Assembly: GCF_000473105.1 (NCBI RefSeq)
Contig: NZ_KI421498.1
Coordinates: forward strand, 496,001 to 560,000
Direction: 5' to 3'
Length of the DNA stretch: 64,000 nucleotides
From: Phaeobacter inhibens DSM 16374
Lineage (GTDB): Bacteria; Pseudomonadota; Alphaproteobacteria; Rhodobacterales; Rhodobacteraceae
Each line of letters starts with the position of its first letter. Position 1 is the stretch's first letter. Of the stretch, positions 24,236 through 33,477 are shown one piece after another. Below the pieces are notes generated by a model. That model worked only from the letters and a program-made list of their open reading frames with translations, was not told where the DNA came from and did no database searches. The position numbers were made by a program, and so were the translations under genes.

Positions 24236-25651
24236 TCACACATCCTCCTTCGAGAGGGCGAGGCAGGGCAGATCATCAAACACTTTGGAGGGGTTGAGCG
24301 TAGATTGGGGGTCAAACGCTGTCTTTAGCTGTCGCATGGCCGCGAGAGCCGGTGTGGGGCGGCTAAGCGGCAGATGCATGCGTTTTTCGAGTCCTATGCC
24401 GTGTTCTGCCGAAACGGTCGTGCCTGTGAATTGCTGCAGCACGCCGTAGACAGCGCCGTCAATTGTGGCGTGACTAGCGGGGTCATGGGCAGGCCCTACC
24501 ATGATGTGCAAGTTGCCGTCGCCCATGTGGCCGAAAACGTAGCAGGTGACTCCCTTGCAATCCTTTGCGATCCGCATTTGCAGCTGTTCAACATAACCGG
24601 GGATATCGTGAAGGCGCAGGCCGACGTCGTAGGACAGGCAGGGGCCGTTCGGACTTTCTATCACGTCTGCGTCCTCGCGCAGCTGCCAGATGGTGCGGCG
24701 CTGTGTTTCGGACTGGGCGAGGGTGCCGTCCTGCAGAAGGCCATCCTCGAAACATCCGGCCAGAAAGGTCGTCAGAGCATCCTCGTGCTCTTTGTCGCCC
24801 CAGTGGCCGGTCTCGATCACCCCGTAGATACCGCAATCGGGTGACACCAAGCTGCTGCCCAAATGCGTGGCGATTTGGATGAAGAACTCCGGCCACATGG
24901 CTTCAAATGACAAGAGGCTGCCTCCAAAGGCTTTGCGGGCGCTGGCCAGCACTTGGAACAGATCTTCGGTTCCGGCGCAGCCGATCAGCGCAGTTTGCAC
25001 CGAGGACGGGCGGCTGTGCAGGCGCAGGGTGAGTTTGGTGATGATGCCAAGCGTGCCTTCGGAGCCGATGAACAGCTGCTTCAGGTCATAGCCTGCGTTG
25101 TTCTTGAGCAGAGTGTTGTTCAGATCCAGGATCGTACCGTCCGCGAGCACCGCTTCCAGCCCCAAAATGTTGTCGCGCGCCATGCCGTAACGGATCGCCT
25201 GGATGCCGCCAGCATTGGTCGAGGCGAGGCCACCCAGGGTGCAGCTGCCGCGCGACGGCAGGTCGACACCGGGGGCGAGGCCGAGGGGCTCGGCGGCGTC
25301 GATTACCTGCTGCAGGGTGACGCCGGCCTCAGCGGTGATAATGCCCTGCACCGGATCGAGCTCCAGAATCCGGGTCATCTTCTCTAGCGACAAGGCCACC
25401 TGCCCGGGGGCCGTGGCAGTGCCCTGCACCAGCCCGGTCAACCCGCCTTGCGGAACAATTGCCAGTCCATGTTCGGCAGCCAACCAGCAAATTTTGCTAA
25501 CGTCCTGCGCCGAGCCGGGAGTCAGCAGCACGCCACCGTCATAGCTCGCGGCGCAATAGCCGGTGTTGCGCAAGGCGAGCCGCTCGCCGGTGATCACATT
25601 CTGCGTGCCGATCACCGGAGCGAATAGAGCGGAAATCTGACTGATATCCAT
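24236..25651 (-). CDS. FAD-linked oxidase (GlcD / D-2-hydroxyacid dehydrogenase family)
   Basis: 471 residues. The PCMH-type FAD-binding domain lies at about residues 30-210, with VPQGGLTGLVQGTA, DLPSRGSCTLGGLASTNAGG and LFIGSEGTLGIIT. The C-terminal FAD-oxidase domain has HMGDGNLHIMV and SAEHGIGLEKR, with the conserved His residues. Such enzymes oxidise D-2-hydroxy acids (D-lactate, glycolate, D-2-hydroxyglutarate) and pass electrons to the respiratory chain or an ETF. It follows the permease gene by 27 bases, so it is likely co-transcribed with the importer and acts on the imported compound or a breakdown product. Confidence 0.87.
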   Translation of the reverse strand: MDISQISALFAPVIGTQNVITGERLALRNTGYCAASYDGGVLLTPGSAQDVSKICWLAAEHGLAIVPQGGLTGLVQGTATAPGQVALSLEKMTRILELDPVQGIITAEAGVTLQQVIDAAEPLGLAPGVDLPSRGSCTLGGLASTNAGGIQAIRYGMARDNILGLEAVLADGTILDLNNTLLKNNAGYDLKQLFIGSEGTLGIITKLTLRLHSRPSSVQTALIGCAGTEDLFQVLASARKAFGGSLLSFEAMWPEFFIQIATHLGSSLVSPDCGIYGVIETGHWGDKEHEDALTTFLAGCFEDGLLQDGTLAQSETQRRTIWQLREDADVIESPNGPCLSYDVGLRLHDIPGYVEQLQMRIAKDCKGVTCYVFGHMGDGNLHIMVGPAHDPASHATIDGAVYGVLQQFTGTTVSAEHGIGLEKRMHLPLSRPTPALAAMRQLKTAFDPQSTLNPSKVFDDLPCLALSKEDV

Positions 25652-25678
25652 TGGATGTGCTTTCGATTGTGCCTGATC

Positions 25679-26482
25679 TCAACTGCCGGACTTGTCTTTA
25701 CGGTGCTCGTACAGGGCCTTGGCGACGATGGCGATGGTGGTCAGCACCATCAGGATCACCGAGACCGCAGCGATGATCGGGTCAACGTTGAGGCGCAGCC
25801 CATCCCAGATCCGTTTCGGCAGGGTGATCACGTCGATGCCACTGACAAACAAGGTGACGGCGATCTCTTCCCAGGACAGAACCAAGCTAAGGAACCAGGC
25901 CGAGAACAGCCCGAATTTGAGGTTCGGCAGCACCACCCAGAAGGTGGTTTGCAATCGCGAGGCGCCAAGGTTGCGCGAGGCAAGCTCCAGCGATTTGTCC
26001 AGCCGTGAGGTGGCGGTCAGCATCACGATCACCGCAAAGGGCGTCACCATGATCACATGGGTCAGGATCAGCCCCGCATAGGTATCGATCAGGCCGATGC
26101 GCGCTTGCAGGAAGTAGATGATTACCGCCGAGACCACCGGAGGCACCGCCATCGGCAACAGCGCCAGTCCCACCAGCGCCCCGCCATAGCGCGGCTGGCG
26201 GAACCAAAGGCCCAAGGCAAAAGCGGTGGCTAGAACCGTGGCGATCACGCTGCTGGCCATAGCCACCAGCACGCTGTCGGATATGCTGGCCAGCCAGGCC
26301 TCGTCTGTCAGCAGCGGCCGATAGTGGCGCAGGGACCAGTCGCCCTTTGGCAGAGACAGGAACCGCTTGGGGGTGAAGGTGACCGGGATCACAGCCAGCA
26401 GCGGCATCAGCAAGAAGAGGCCGGTGAGGATGGCGGCAAGTTTCAGCAGCCAGCCTTGCAGGTTCCGGGGCTTGCGCATCAT
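25679..26482 (-). CDS. ABC transporter permease, PotC-like
   Basis: 267 residues with six predicted membrane segments and the BPD_transp_1 region. The EAA-type loop is at about residues 165-190 (LDKSLELASRNLGASRLQTT). In the importer it pairs with the permease encoded just upstream. Its start overlaps the upstream permease stop by four bases. Confidence 0.87.
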   Translation of the reverse strand: MMRKPRNLQGWLLKLAAILTGLFLLMPLLAVIPVTFTPKRFLSLPKGDWSLRHYRPLLTDEAWLASISDSVLVAMASSVIATVLATAFALGLWFRQPRYGGALVGLALLPMAVPPVVSAVIIYFLQARIGLIDTYAGLILTHVIMVTPFAVIVMLTATSRLDKSLELASRNLGASRLQTTFWVVLPNLKFGLFSAWFLSLVLSWEEIAVTLFVSGIDVITLPKRIWDGLRLNVDPIIAAVSVILMVLTTIAIVAKALYEHRKDKSGS

Positions 26483-27306
26483 TTGACCAGCCTTTCCGGA
26501 TGGATGACCCTGAACAGCAGGCCCGCCATTGCCGCGACCACGGCCAGCACCCCGATGCTGAGCGCGGCGCCAAAGCCCCAGTTCGATGTCTGGAACATCT
26601 GGATGTAGATGTATTCCGCAATCATCACGATTTTACCGCCACCGAGGATCGCCGGGGTGATGAAGAAGCCAAGGGCAAAGACAAAGACGATGATCACCGA
26701 GGCTAGGATGCCGGATACCGTGAGTGGTAGGAACACATTCCAAAAGGTGAAGGCCGGGCTGGCACCCATACCGCGCGAGGCCAAGAGCACCCGAGAGTCG
26801 ATCTGGCGCATGATCGAGGCAATCGGGAAGACTGCAAAGGGCACCAGAAAATGCACCATGCCTAGGACCACGGAAAATTCAGTGCGCACCAGCGTCAGCG
26901 GTTCGGCGATGGCGCCAATGGACAGCAGGGTCTCGTTCAGGATGCCCTTGTTGCGCAGGATCACCACCCAGCCGAAGGCGCGGATCAGCACTGAGATCCA
27001 GAAGGGGATGAAGATGCAAAGCTCCATGAACAGCTTGCGCGCGGGTGAGCCGAAGACCCAGTGATAGGCCAGAAGGTAGGCCATCAGCACTGAGGTAAGG
27101 GTGACCAGAATGCAGACCCGCGCGGTGCGCAGCATTATGTTGAGCGCATCCGCATCAGTCAGCATCCGCACATAGTTCTGGGCTCCGGGCTCAGGCCGAG
27201 AGACAGACCAGCCAAAGATGCCCAAGAGCGGTGCCAGATAGACCGCCAGGAAAAGGGCGGGCAGCAGCCACATGGCTATGGTGTGTATATTGAGCCGTGC
27301 GGCCAT
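26479..27306 (-). CDS. ABC transporter permease, PotB-like
   Basis: 275 residues with six predicted membrane segments. The first runs from about residue 9 (TIAMWLLPALFLAVYLAPLL) and the EAA loop is RVLLASRGMGASPAFTFW. ATG 27306 is chosen because GGGGAGG...AGG lies directly upstream; longer in-frame versions would run into the solute-binding protein gene. With the ATPase and binding protein it forms a spermidine/putrescine-type importer. Confidence 0.87.
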   Translation of the reverse strand: MAARLNIHTIAMWLLPALFLAVYLAPLLGIFGWSVSRPEPGAQNYVRMLTDADALNIMLRTARVCILVTLTSVLMAYLLAYHWVFGSPARKLFMELCIFIPFWISVLIRAFGWVVILRNKGILNETLLSIGAIAEPLTLVRTEFSVVLGMVHFLVPFAVFPIASIMRQIDSRVLLASRGMGASPAFTFWNVFLPLTVSGILASVIIVFVFALGFFITPAILGGGKIVMIAEYIYIQMFQTSNWGFGAALSIGVLAVVAAMAGLLFRVIHPERLVK

Positions 27307-27328
27307 CCTGCTGCCCCTCCCCGAGTGC

Positions 27329-28432
27329 TTAGCTGCTGACCAGGGCCAGATATTTATCCAGCGCGGTGCCGTAGTGGTCGGCGTACCATTCCGCCTGCAG
27401 CGCGATCTGCCGCTCCAGGTTCTCTTTGGAGCTCGCATCCACCGGCTTCATTTCTTCCGAAACCAGCGCATGGGCGGCAGGGTTGGCTGGGCCGTTACCC
27501 AGCTCGTTCAGCAGGGTCACCTGATTGTCCGGATTTTGAGCCAGGGCGATGAACTCCATTGCAGCCTTTAGCCCGGCCGGGTTGCCCTTGATCACAGTCC
27601 AGCCGGAAGGCGACACCAGACCCTGATCAAAGGTCCAGTCGACCTCGCCTTCGGTGTCCTGCTTGGTCAGGTTGGCGCGGGTGTGCCACAGCAGGCCCAT
27701 CGAGGCCTCGCCGTCGCGCAACAGCTGCTGACTTTCGGCGCCGGAGGACCAGAAGCTGACGATATGCGGCTTCAGCACCTCGATCTTGGCCAGCGCGCGG
27801 TCCACATCCAGCGGATAAAGCTCAGCAGGCGCCACGCCATCGGCCAGCAGCGCGGCCTCCAGTACGCCGGTCATCCATTTGTAGAGGGTGCGTTTGCCCG
27901 GGTACTTCGCGACATTCCAGAAATCGGCCCAGGTGCTGGGCGCGTCATCGCCGAAGCGGGCGGCGTCATAGGCGATGACATTGCTGTAGAAATAGGAGGG
28001 AACGTAGAATTCGCCGTCGAAGCCGGGCTCGATCTTGCTGCGGTCGACGATGGAATAGTCGATTTTCTCCATCATGCCTTCGCGGCCCAGGCGGATCGCG
28101 GAATAGGGTTCGGCGTCGCAGACGTCCCAGCGGACCGAGTTGCTTTCGAATTGGGTCTTCATCGAGCCTTCGAGAGGTCCGGAGCCGTCGATCTTCAGCT
28201 TGTTGCCAGTGGCGGCCTCGTAAGCCTCGGCAAAGGCGGCGGAGTAGGCGTCAATCGCATCCCCGCCCCAGTTGACCACGACCAGCTCCTGGCCTGCGGC
28301 CCGGGCACCCGGCGCGGCCATAGTCGCTGCCCCCAAGGCAACCAGCCCGGTCAGAAAGCCGCGACGGTCCAGCTTGCCACTCCGGAAGCGCTCAGCCAAT
28401 AGCTCGCAGCAGTCTCGTTGAAAGTTGCTCAT
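27329..28432 (-). CDS. Periplasmic polyamine-type solute-binding protein
   Basis: 367 residues, PotD/PotF-like. A twin-arginine signal is seen near residues 24-50 (KLDRRGFLTGLVALGAATMAA, cleaved after about GARAA), so the protein is probably exported folded. The mature part begins GQELVVVNWGGDAIDAYSAA, as in SBP_bac_8/PotD proteins. The substrate may be a polyamine, opine or related amine. The start ATG 28432 has GGGAGA upstream. Confidence 0.85.
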   Translation of the reverse strand: MSNFQRDCCELLAERFRSGKLDRRGFLTGLVALGAATMAAPGARAAGQELVVVNWGGDAIDAYSAAFAEAYEAATGNKLKIDGSGPLEGSMKTQFESNSVRWDVCDAEPYSAIRLGREGMMEKIDYSIVDRSKIEPGFDGEFYVPSYFYSNVIAYDAARFGDDAPSTWADFWNVAKYPGKRTLYKWMTGVLEAALLADGVAPAELYPLDVDRALAKIEVLKPHIVSFWSSGAESQQLLRDGEASMGLLWHTRANLTKQDTEGEVDWTFDQGLVSPSGWTVIKGNPAGLKAAMEFIALAQNPDNQVTLLNELGNGPANPAAHALVSEEMKPVDASSKENLERQIALQAEWYADHYGTALDKYLALVSS

Positions 28433-28492
28433 TGTTTTCTCCCTGGTCATGTCGCGCCGACTGCCGCTTCGGGCAGCGCAGTCCTGGTCCTG

Positions 28493-29575
28493 TTAGTCGG
28501 CAATCACGATGCTGTTTTCGGGGGACCAGCTGACCCACAGTTCACTGCCAACACTGGGCAGCGTGCCATTGGCGCTGTGGGTGGAGGCACTGATGGTGCG
28601 GCCCTGCGGCGTCTGCAGCATCAGGTCGCTATGCGAGCCCTGATAGGTGGTCTGGACCACCCGGGCGGGCAGTATATTGGTCTGATCTGCAGGGTGCTCG
28701 GAGCTGAGTGTCATGTGTTCAGGCCGCACGGCGATGTTGACGGTGCTGTTCACGCGGTTTCCCGGATTGGCGGCCGAAAGCGTCGTGCCGTCCAGATTAG
28801 CGCGCAAGAGGTCGCCATCCATGCCGGGGCTCGTTACCGGGAAGATATTGATCTGGCCCAGGAATTCTGCGACAAAGCGCGAGTCCGGCGCGCTATAGAT
28901 CCGGTCAGGCGAGTCCAGTTGCATCAGTCGACCCTTGTTGAAAATGGCCACCTTGTCGGACATCGCCAGCGCCTCACCCTGGTCGTGGGTGACAAAGACA
29001 AAGGTGGTTCCGGTTTCCTCATGCACCCGCTTCAGTTCGCTCTGCATCTGTTCGCGCAGATTGCGGTCGAGCGCCGACAGCGGCTCATCCAGCAGCAACA
29101 CATCCGGCTGGAACACCAATGAGCGCGCCAGGGCCACCCGCTGCTGCTGCCCTCCGCTGAGTTGCGAGGGTTTCTTGTGATCATGTTCAGTAAGGCCAAC
29201 GGTTTCGATGATCCGCCCAACCTTCTGCTTGCGTTCGGCGCTGCCCATCTTACGCACCCGCAGAGGGTAATCGACATTCTGCCAGACCGTCATATGAGGA
29301 AACAGCGCATAGCCCTGAAACACCATGCCAAAGTTTCGCTCTTCTGCCACCAGTGCGCTGATGTCCCGGCCGTCTTTCATCAATTGGCCGGATGTTTGTT
29401 CGGTAAAGCCTGCAAGAATCATCAGAAAAGTGATCTTGCCGGAACCGGAGGGGCCGAGAAAGGTCAGGAACTCGCCTTTGTTGATCTCCATGCTGACATC
29501 ATGAAGAGCCTTGAAGTTGCCATATGACTTGCAGGTGCTGCTGGCCGCGATTTGTGACACTGACTGGTTCCCCAT
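28493..29575 (-). CDS. ABC transporter ATPase, PotA-like, with abnormal Walker A
   Basis: 360 residues. Q-loop (MVFQGYALFPHM), signature LSGGQQQRVALARSL, Walker B VLLLDEPLSALD and the H-loop (FVTHDQ) are normal. TOBE-type sequence lies at the C-terminus. Walker A reads GPSGSGKIT at residues 41-49, so the Ser/Thr that follows the invariant Lys and binds magnesium is Ile48. A single C-to-T change (ACC to ATC, plus-strand 29432-29434) would explain it. Either a sequencing error, or a defective importer. First gene of the transporter operon; ATG 29575 preferred, with CCAGGAACG upstream; 29635 is an earlier in-frame start. Confidence 0.87.
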   Translation of the reverse strand: MGNQSVSQIAASSTCKSYGNFKALHDVSMEINKGEFLTFLGPSGSGKITFLMILAGFTEQTSGQLMKDGRDISALVAEERNFGMVFQGYALFPHMTVWQNVDYPLRVRKMGSAERKQKVGRIIETVGLTEHDHKKPSQLSGGQQQRVALARSLVFQPDVLLLDEPLSALDRNLREQMQSELKRVHEETGTTFVFVTHDQGEALAMSDKVAIFNKGRLMQLDSPDRIYSAPDSRFVAEFLGQINIFPVTSPGMDGDLLRANLDGTTLSAANPGNRVNSTVNIAVRPEHMTLSSEHPADQTNILPARVVQTTYQGSHSDLMLQTPQGRTISASTHSANGTLPSVGSELWVSWSPENSIVIAD

Positions 29576-29631
29576 CGTTCCTGGCCCCGGTAAGGCCCTG
29601 AGCATTGGCGAAAGGACTGCAGTCAGTTTTT

Positions 29632-29650
29632 TCACGTCAAATGAAAGAAA
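29632..29650. promoter_or_regulatory. 19-bp operator element A of the transporter promoter
   Basis: TCACGTCAAATGAAAGAAA lies upstream of the transporter ATPase gene, between it and the LysR gene. It is identical to the reverse complement of 30697-30715. The centre TTTCA-N7-TGAAA (29630-29646) is a dyad of LysR type. It probably binds the LysR protein encoded at 29693-30631. Confidence 0.65.
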
Positions 29651-29692
29651 CTTCCGTATTTACTTGAGATTTTTTCATGAATTTGCGTATTA

Positions 29693-30631
29693 CTAACTCT
29701 GCGTTTGCAGTGTGTATTCCTGGAACCAGCGCGACAGCCAGTCGATCGCCAGCTGGCAAACCCGGCGTTCCATCCGCTCTTTCTGGGTAACGATGTAATA
29801 GGCGTGGGGGCCGCGAATATCGGTGTCAAACAGGCGTACCAGCTTACCCTCGCGCAGCGCGTGGCGGCCCAGGATGTCGTCCCCGATTGCTATCCCGGCT
29901 CCGGCAATAGCTGCGTTGATATTTTGGGTCACGTCCGAAAACATGATGCCCTTGCTCAACTCAAAGCTCTTCTTGCTGGCGGCAGACAGCCAGACCACCC
30001 AATCGCTTTGATTGCGGTGGTGCAGTAGCGGCAGTTTCACTAGATCCTCGGGCGTACGGATGCGGCCGTGGCGCTCTAGGAAGGCGGGCGAACAGACTGG
30101 GAAAGCGCGTGGGGTGAACAGGTGCTGGACGTGCTTGCCCGGCCAGGCGCCGTCGCCGTAGATGATCGAGAAATCAGTTTGATCGTTGAGGATATCGCTG
30201 CGATCGGTCTCGTTGGTGATTTCCAGGTCTATGTTGGGAAAGAGGTCCAGGAACTCGGTGATGTGGTACGCGAGCCAATAGCTGCCCAAGCCTGACGCAC
30301 AGTTGATCCGCAAGGGTCCGAAGGGTTCGCTGCCGCCCAGTGGAGCGTTGGCGCGTTCGACGATCTCCAGCGCCTTGCGGATGTCCTGCACATAGCGGTT
30401 GCCGGCTGAGGTCAGCTCCACTTTGCGGCCCGCACGGCTGATCAGTTTGACACCCAGCATTTGCTCCAGATTTCGCAGCTGATGCGAAACCGCGCTGGGG
30501 GTCACGAACATCGCCTCTGACGCCTTGTGCAGGCTGCCCAGCCGCGACACCGCCTCCAGCATCCTGAGCGCGGTCATCGACGGGTAGACCCGGCGCGCAT
30601 CGCTTGCGTCTCTTTCGGCCATGCTACCCAT
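29693..30631 (-). CDS. LysR-family regulator, GcvA-like
   Basis: 312 residues. HTH motif at about residues 14-45 (MTALRMLEAVSRLGSLHKAS, then FVTPSAVSHQLRNLEQMLG) and a substrate-binding domain (FGPLRINCASGLGSYWLAYH). The sequence pattern is that of GcvA-like regulators of amino-acid and amine metabolism. ATG 30631 is preferred, having GGAGAG ten bases upstream. It stands between the transporter operon and the divergent amidohydrolase-CobW operon, both preceded by the same 19-bp element, so it most likely controls both. Inducer unknown. Confidence 0.88.
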   Translation of the reverse strand: MGSMAERDASDARRVYPSMTALRMLEAVSRLGSLHKASEAMFVTPSAVSHQLRNLEQMLGVKLISRAGRKVELTSAGNRYVQDIRKALEIVERANAPLGGSEPFGPLRINCASGLGSYWLAYHITEFLDLFPNIDLEITNETDRSDILNDQTDFSIIYGDGAWPGKHVQHLFTPRAFPVCSPAFLERHGRIRTPEDLVKLPLLHHRNQSDWVVWLSAASKKSFELSKGIMFSDVTQNINAAIAGAGIAIGDDILGRHALREGKLVRLFDTDIRGPHAYYIVTQKERMERRVCQLAIDWLSRWFQEYTLQTQS

Positions 30632-30696
30632 GTTCGGGATCTCTCCATGCAGGGTTTCGGGCATATTGCATGAGAAAAATTTTAAATGCAGCGGAA

Positions 30697-30715
30697 TTTC
30701 TTTCATTTGACGTGA
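30697..30715. promoter_or_regulatory. 19-bp operator element B of the amidohydrolase promoter
   Basis: TTTCTTTCATTTGACGTGA, the exact reverse complement of 29632-29650. It lies between the LysR start (30631) and the amidohydrolase start (30800). The match continues partly outside the 19 bases. Confidence 0.65.
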
Positions 30716-30799
30716 GAAATCCTGCGTTCTTACTGTGCCCGGACAGGGCAGCCGCATGCCGGTGTGGTGCGGGCCCAGGACAGAAAAAGGACAACTAGC

Positions 30800-32548
30800 A
30801 TGGTTTCGAGCGCCGGAATCCGGTCGACCAACACGCCTGAAGGGCTGCCTGCGGCGGATATGGTGCTGCGGAACGGGCGGATTTACACCGTTGATCAGGA
30901 TCAGCCCTGGGCCGAGGCGGTGGCAATCAAACACGGGCGGTTCATGGCGGTTGGCAGCAATGCCGAGATAGAGCCGCTGATTGCCGATTACACCCATGTG
31001 CATGATCTGAACGGCGCCTTTGCGATGCCGGGGCTGTACGATATGCACACCCATCCGGATCTGGCTCTGGGGCCGAAATACTCCGACTATCTGGACGTGG
31101 GACTGGAGACGCCCTCCCTGGATCAGGTGCGCGAGGCGACCCTGCGCTATGCAACCGAAAACCCCGACCGCGAGTGGATTTTCGGCAAGCATTTCGTCCA
31201 CTACGCCTTCCGCAAGGCGGGGCTGAAGCCGGGGCGCGACTGGCTCGACAGTTTTATCCCCGACCGGCCGGTTGCGATCATGGACCGGATGTGGGGCAGC
31301 TGCATGGCCAACTCAAAGGCGCTGGAGCTGGCAGGCGTCAGCAAGGACACAGTCGATCCCAACAACGGCTACATCGTGCGCGATCCGCTGACCGGCGAGC
31401 CGGACGGCATTCTGGTCGATGGCGCCTATGCGCTGATCATGGCGGCGATGCCGCCGCCGCCGATGCATGCGCTGACCCGCGCCTACCGCGAGGGCGCGCG
31501 GTTCCAGTCTGCCCGCGGGGTGGTGGCAACGAAATACGTGCATGTGTGCGAGCAGCGTCTGGATGCGCTGCGTGCTATCGACCTCGCGGGTGAGCTGCCG
31601 GTGCGGGTTGAGGCCGCGATCAGCTGGCAGGACGACATCTTCCCGGTGTGCCGCCGTTGGGAGCTGCTGGCGGGCGAGCGGCATTACTACCGCTCCAAGC
31701 GTCTGAACGCGAATGCCGTAAAGTTCCACTTTGACGGCACCGCCGAGCCGCGCACCTCTTACCTGATCACCCCATGGCCGAACGAAAAGACCTGGCAGGG
31801 CTCGCTGAACCTGACGCCTGAACATATCTACGACATGGTGGCAGAGATGGACCGCAAGCGGATCCTGGTAATCGCCCATTGTACCGGTGATGGCGCCTCG
31901 GACATTTTTCTGGATGCAGTAGCTGAATGCCGCCGCCGCAACGGTCCCGGTGGCATGCGCCACCAATGCGCCCATTCCACCCTGCTGGACGAGGGCAATC
32001 TGGCCCGTTTTGCTGAGCTGGACGTGATTGCCGAGTTCTCGCCGGTGGGCTGGTTCCCGTCGGAGTTCACCATCGGTGCGCGCTCGTCTTTCGGGGAGCG
32101 ACTGCAGGAGGCCTATAACGTGCGCGGCGTGCTGGATGCGGGCGGAGTTACCGTAATGGGCACCGATTGGCCGGTCAGCAGCATCGACCCTTGGTTCGGG
32201 TTCGAAACGCTTGTCACCCGCGAAAACCCGCGCGGGGAGATGGAGGGCAAACTGGGCCGGTCGATCACCCCGCAAGAGGCGATCCGGATGCTGACCCTCA
32301 ACGGCGCCTATGCGATGGGCTGCGAGGATGTGTCCGGTTCGATCACCGCAGGCAAGACCGCCGATCTGATCGTCCTGGACCGCAACCTGTTGGAGATTGA
32401 CGCCAAGGGCAACTGGCACAAATCGCAGGTGCATCTGACAATGGTGGATGGCGAGATTGTGCATGACCCAAAGGGCTGGATGCAAGGCACAGATTTTGAA
32501 AGCCGCATCACCTCTCCGGTGCCTGATTTCACTCCGGTGGACATCTGA
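30800..32548 (+). CDS. Amidohydrolase (YtcJ-like, amidohydrolase 3 family)
   Basis: 582 residues. The metal site is seen in DMHTHPDL at about residues 80-87, HCTGDGASDIF, HQCAHSTLLDEG and GTDWPVSS. YtcJ-like members hydrolyse amide or related bonds of small molecules with bound zinc or similar metals. The start ATG 30800 follows a short A-rich leader. The stop overlaps the CobW-like gene as ATGA. Divergent from LysR and probably induced with the importer, it would hydrolyse the imported amide, with the FAD oxidase acting further on. Confidence 0.82.
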   Translation: MVSSAGIRSTNTPEGLPAADMVLRNGRIYTVDQDQPWAEAVAIKHGRFMAVGSNAEIEPLIADYTHVHDLNGAFAMPGLYDMHTHPDLALGPKYSDYLDVGLETPSLDQVREATLRYATENPDREWIFGKHFVHYAFRKAGLKPGRDWLDSFIPDRPVAIMDRMWGSCMANSKALELAGVSKDTVDPNNGYIVRDPLTGEPDGILVDGAYALIMAAMPPPPMHALTRAYREGARFQSARGVVATKYVHVCEQRLDALRAIDLAGELPVRVEAAISWQDDIFPVCRRWELLAGERHYYRSKRLNANAVKFHFDGTAEPRTSYLITPWPNEKTWQGSLNLTPEHIYDMVAEMDRKRILVIAHCTGDGASDIFLDAVAECRRRNGPGGMRHQCAHSTLLDEGNLARFAELDVIAEFSPVGWFPSEFTIGARSSFGERLQEAYNVRGVLDAGGVTVMGTDWPVSSIDPWFGFETLVTRENPRGEMEGKLGRSITPQEAIRMLTLNGAYAMGCEDVSGSITAGKTADLIVLDRNLLEIDAKGNWHKSQVHLTMVDGEIVHDPKGWMQGTDFESRITSPVPDFTPVDI

Positions 32549-33477
32549 TGGACACGCGCGTTCCGGTGACCATCGTCGCGGGCTTCCTCGGCTCTGGCAA
32601 AACCACTCTGATCAACACCCTGCTGCAGGGGGATCACGGGCTGAACATCACCGTGCTGGTCAATGATTTCGGCGCGGTCAATATCGACTCCGACCTGATC
32701 CTGAAGCGCGAGCGCGAGGTGATGGAGCTGTCGAACGGCTGCGTTTGCTGCTCGATCCAAAGTGATCTGGTGGCGCAGCTCCAGGCCCTGTTCCGCTCAG
32801 GCAACTCGCCTGAGTATCTGCTGATCGAGGCCAGCGGGGTTTCTCAGCCCGGCCGCATCGCGTCTGTCTTCGGCTATCCCCAGCTGCGGAACTATGCACG
32901 GCTCGACGCGGTCGTAACTTTGCTGGACGCCGAAAACACCGACATGCTGTCGGACAACTGCCAGCAACTGGTACAGGCGCAGATTGAGGCGGCGGATATC
33001 GCGGTGCTGACCAAGACAGATCTTGTCGACGCGCAAAGGGTCGGAGATTTCCGCGAGCGGTGGCTGTTCCCGGATTTGCCCAGCTATGAGGCCCGTGATG
33101 GACATGTTCCCCTGCAGTATCTGTTGGACACCGGCCTGCATGACCCAAGCAGTGCGGCCCTGCTGCAATCCAACCCGGCGGCCGGATTTTACTCGCAAAG
33201 CTGGTCATCGCAGAAGCCGTTTAGCTACGCCAGCTTCAAATCTGCGCTGGGTGCCTTGCCCGCTTCGGTGTTCCGGGCAAAGGGCGTGCTTTATTGCATA
33301 GACTTCCCCGACACTCGGATTGTGTTCCAGAAGGTTGGTTCCCGTTTGGAATTCCGCCACGACGGCCCATGGCGCGGGACCCCGGAAACCCGGCTGGTTA
33401 TCATAGGTGAAGACGGACTTGACCAGGACGGTTTCCTGCAAAAGCAAATGGAACAATCCCTGGCCGCCCGCTCTTAA
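32548..33477 (+). CDS. G3E-family GTPase, CobW/COG0523-like
   Basis: 309 residues. The P-loop GFLGSGKTTL is at residues 11-20 and the CxCC metal motif (GCVCCS) at about 65; Walker-type ESLIEASG (seen as LLIEASGVSQP) follows. This class delivers metals (zinc, cobalt, nickel) to client enzymes or senses metal. Overlap with the amidohydrolase gene suggests that this metal enzyme is the client. No cobalamin gene is near, so a CobW role in B12 synthesis is unlikely. Start ATG 32548 overlaps the upstream stop. Confidence 0.85.
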   Translation: MDTRVPVTIVAGFLGSGKTTLINTLLQGDHGLNITVLVNDFGAVNIDSDLILKREREVMELSNGCVCCSIQSDLVAQLQALFRSGNSPEYLLIEASGVSQPGRIASVFGYPQLRNYARLDAVVTLLDAENTDMLSDNCQQLVQAQIEAADIAVLTKTDLVDAQRVGDFRERWLFPDLPSYEARDGHVPLQYLLDTGLHDPSSAALLQSNPAAGFYSQSWSSQKPFSYASFKSALGALPASVFRAKGVLYCIDFPDTRIVFQKVGSRLEFRHDGPWRGTPETRLVIIGEDGLDQDGFLQKQMEQSLAARS

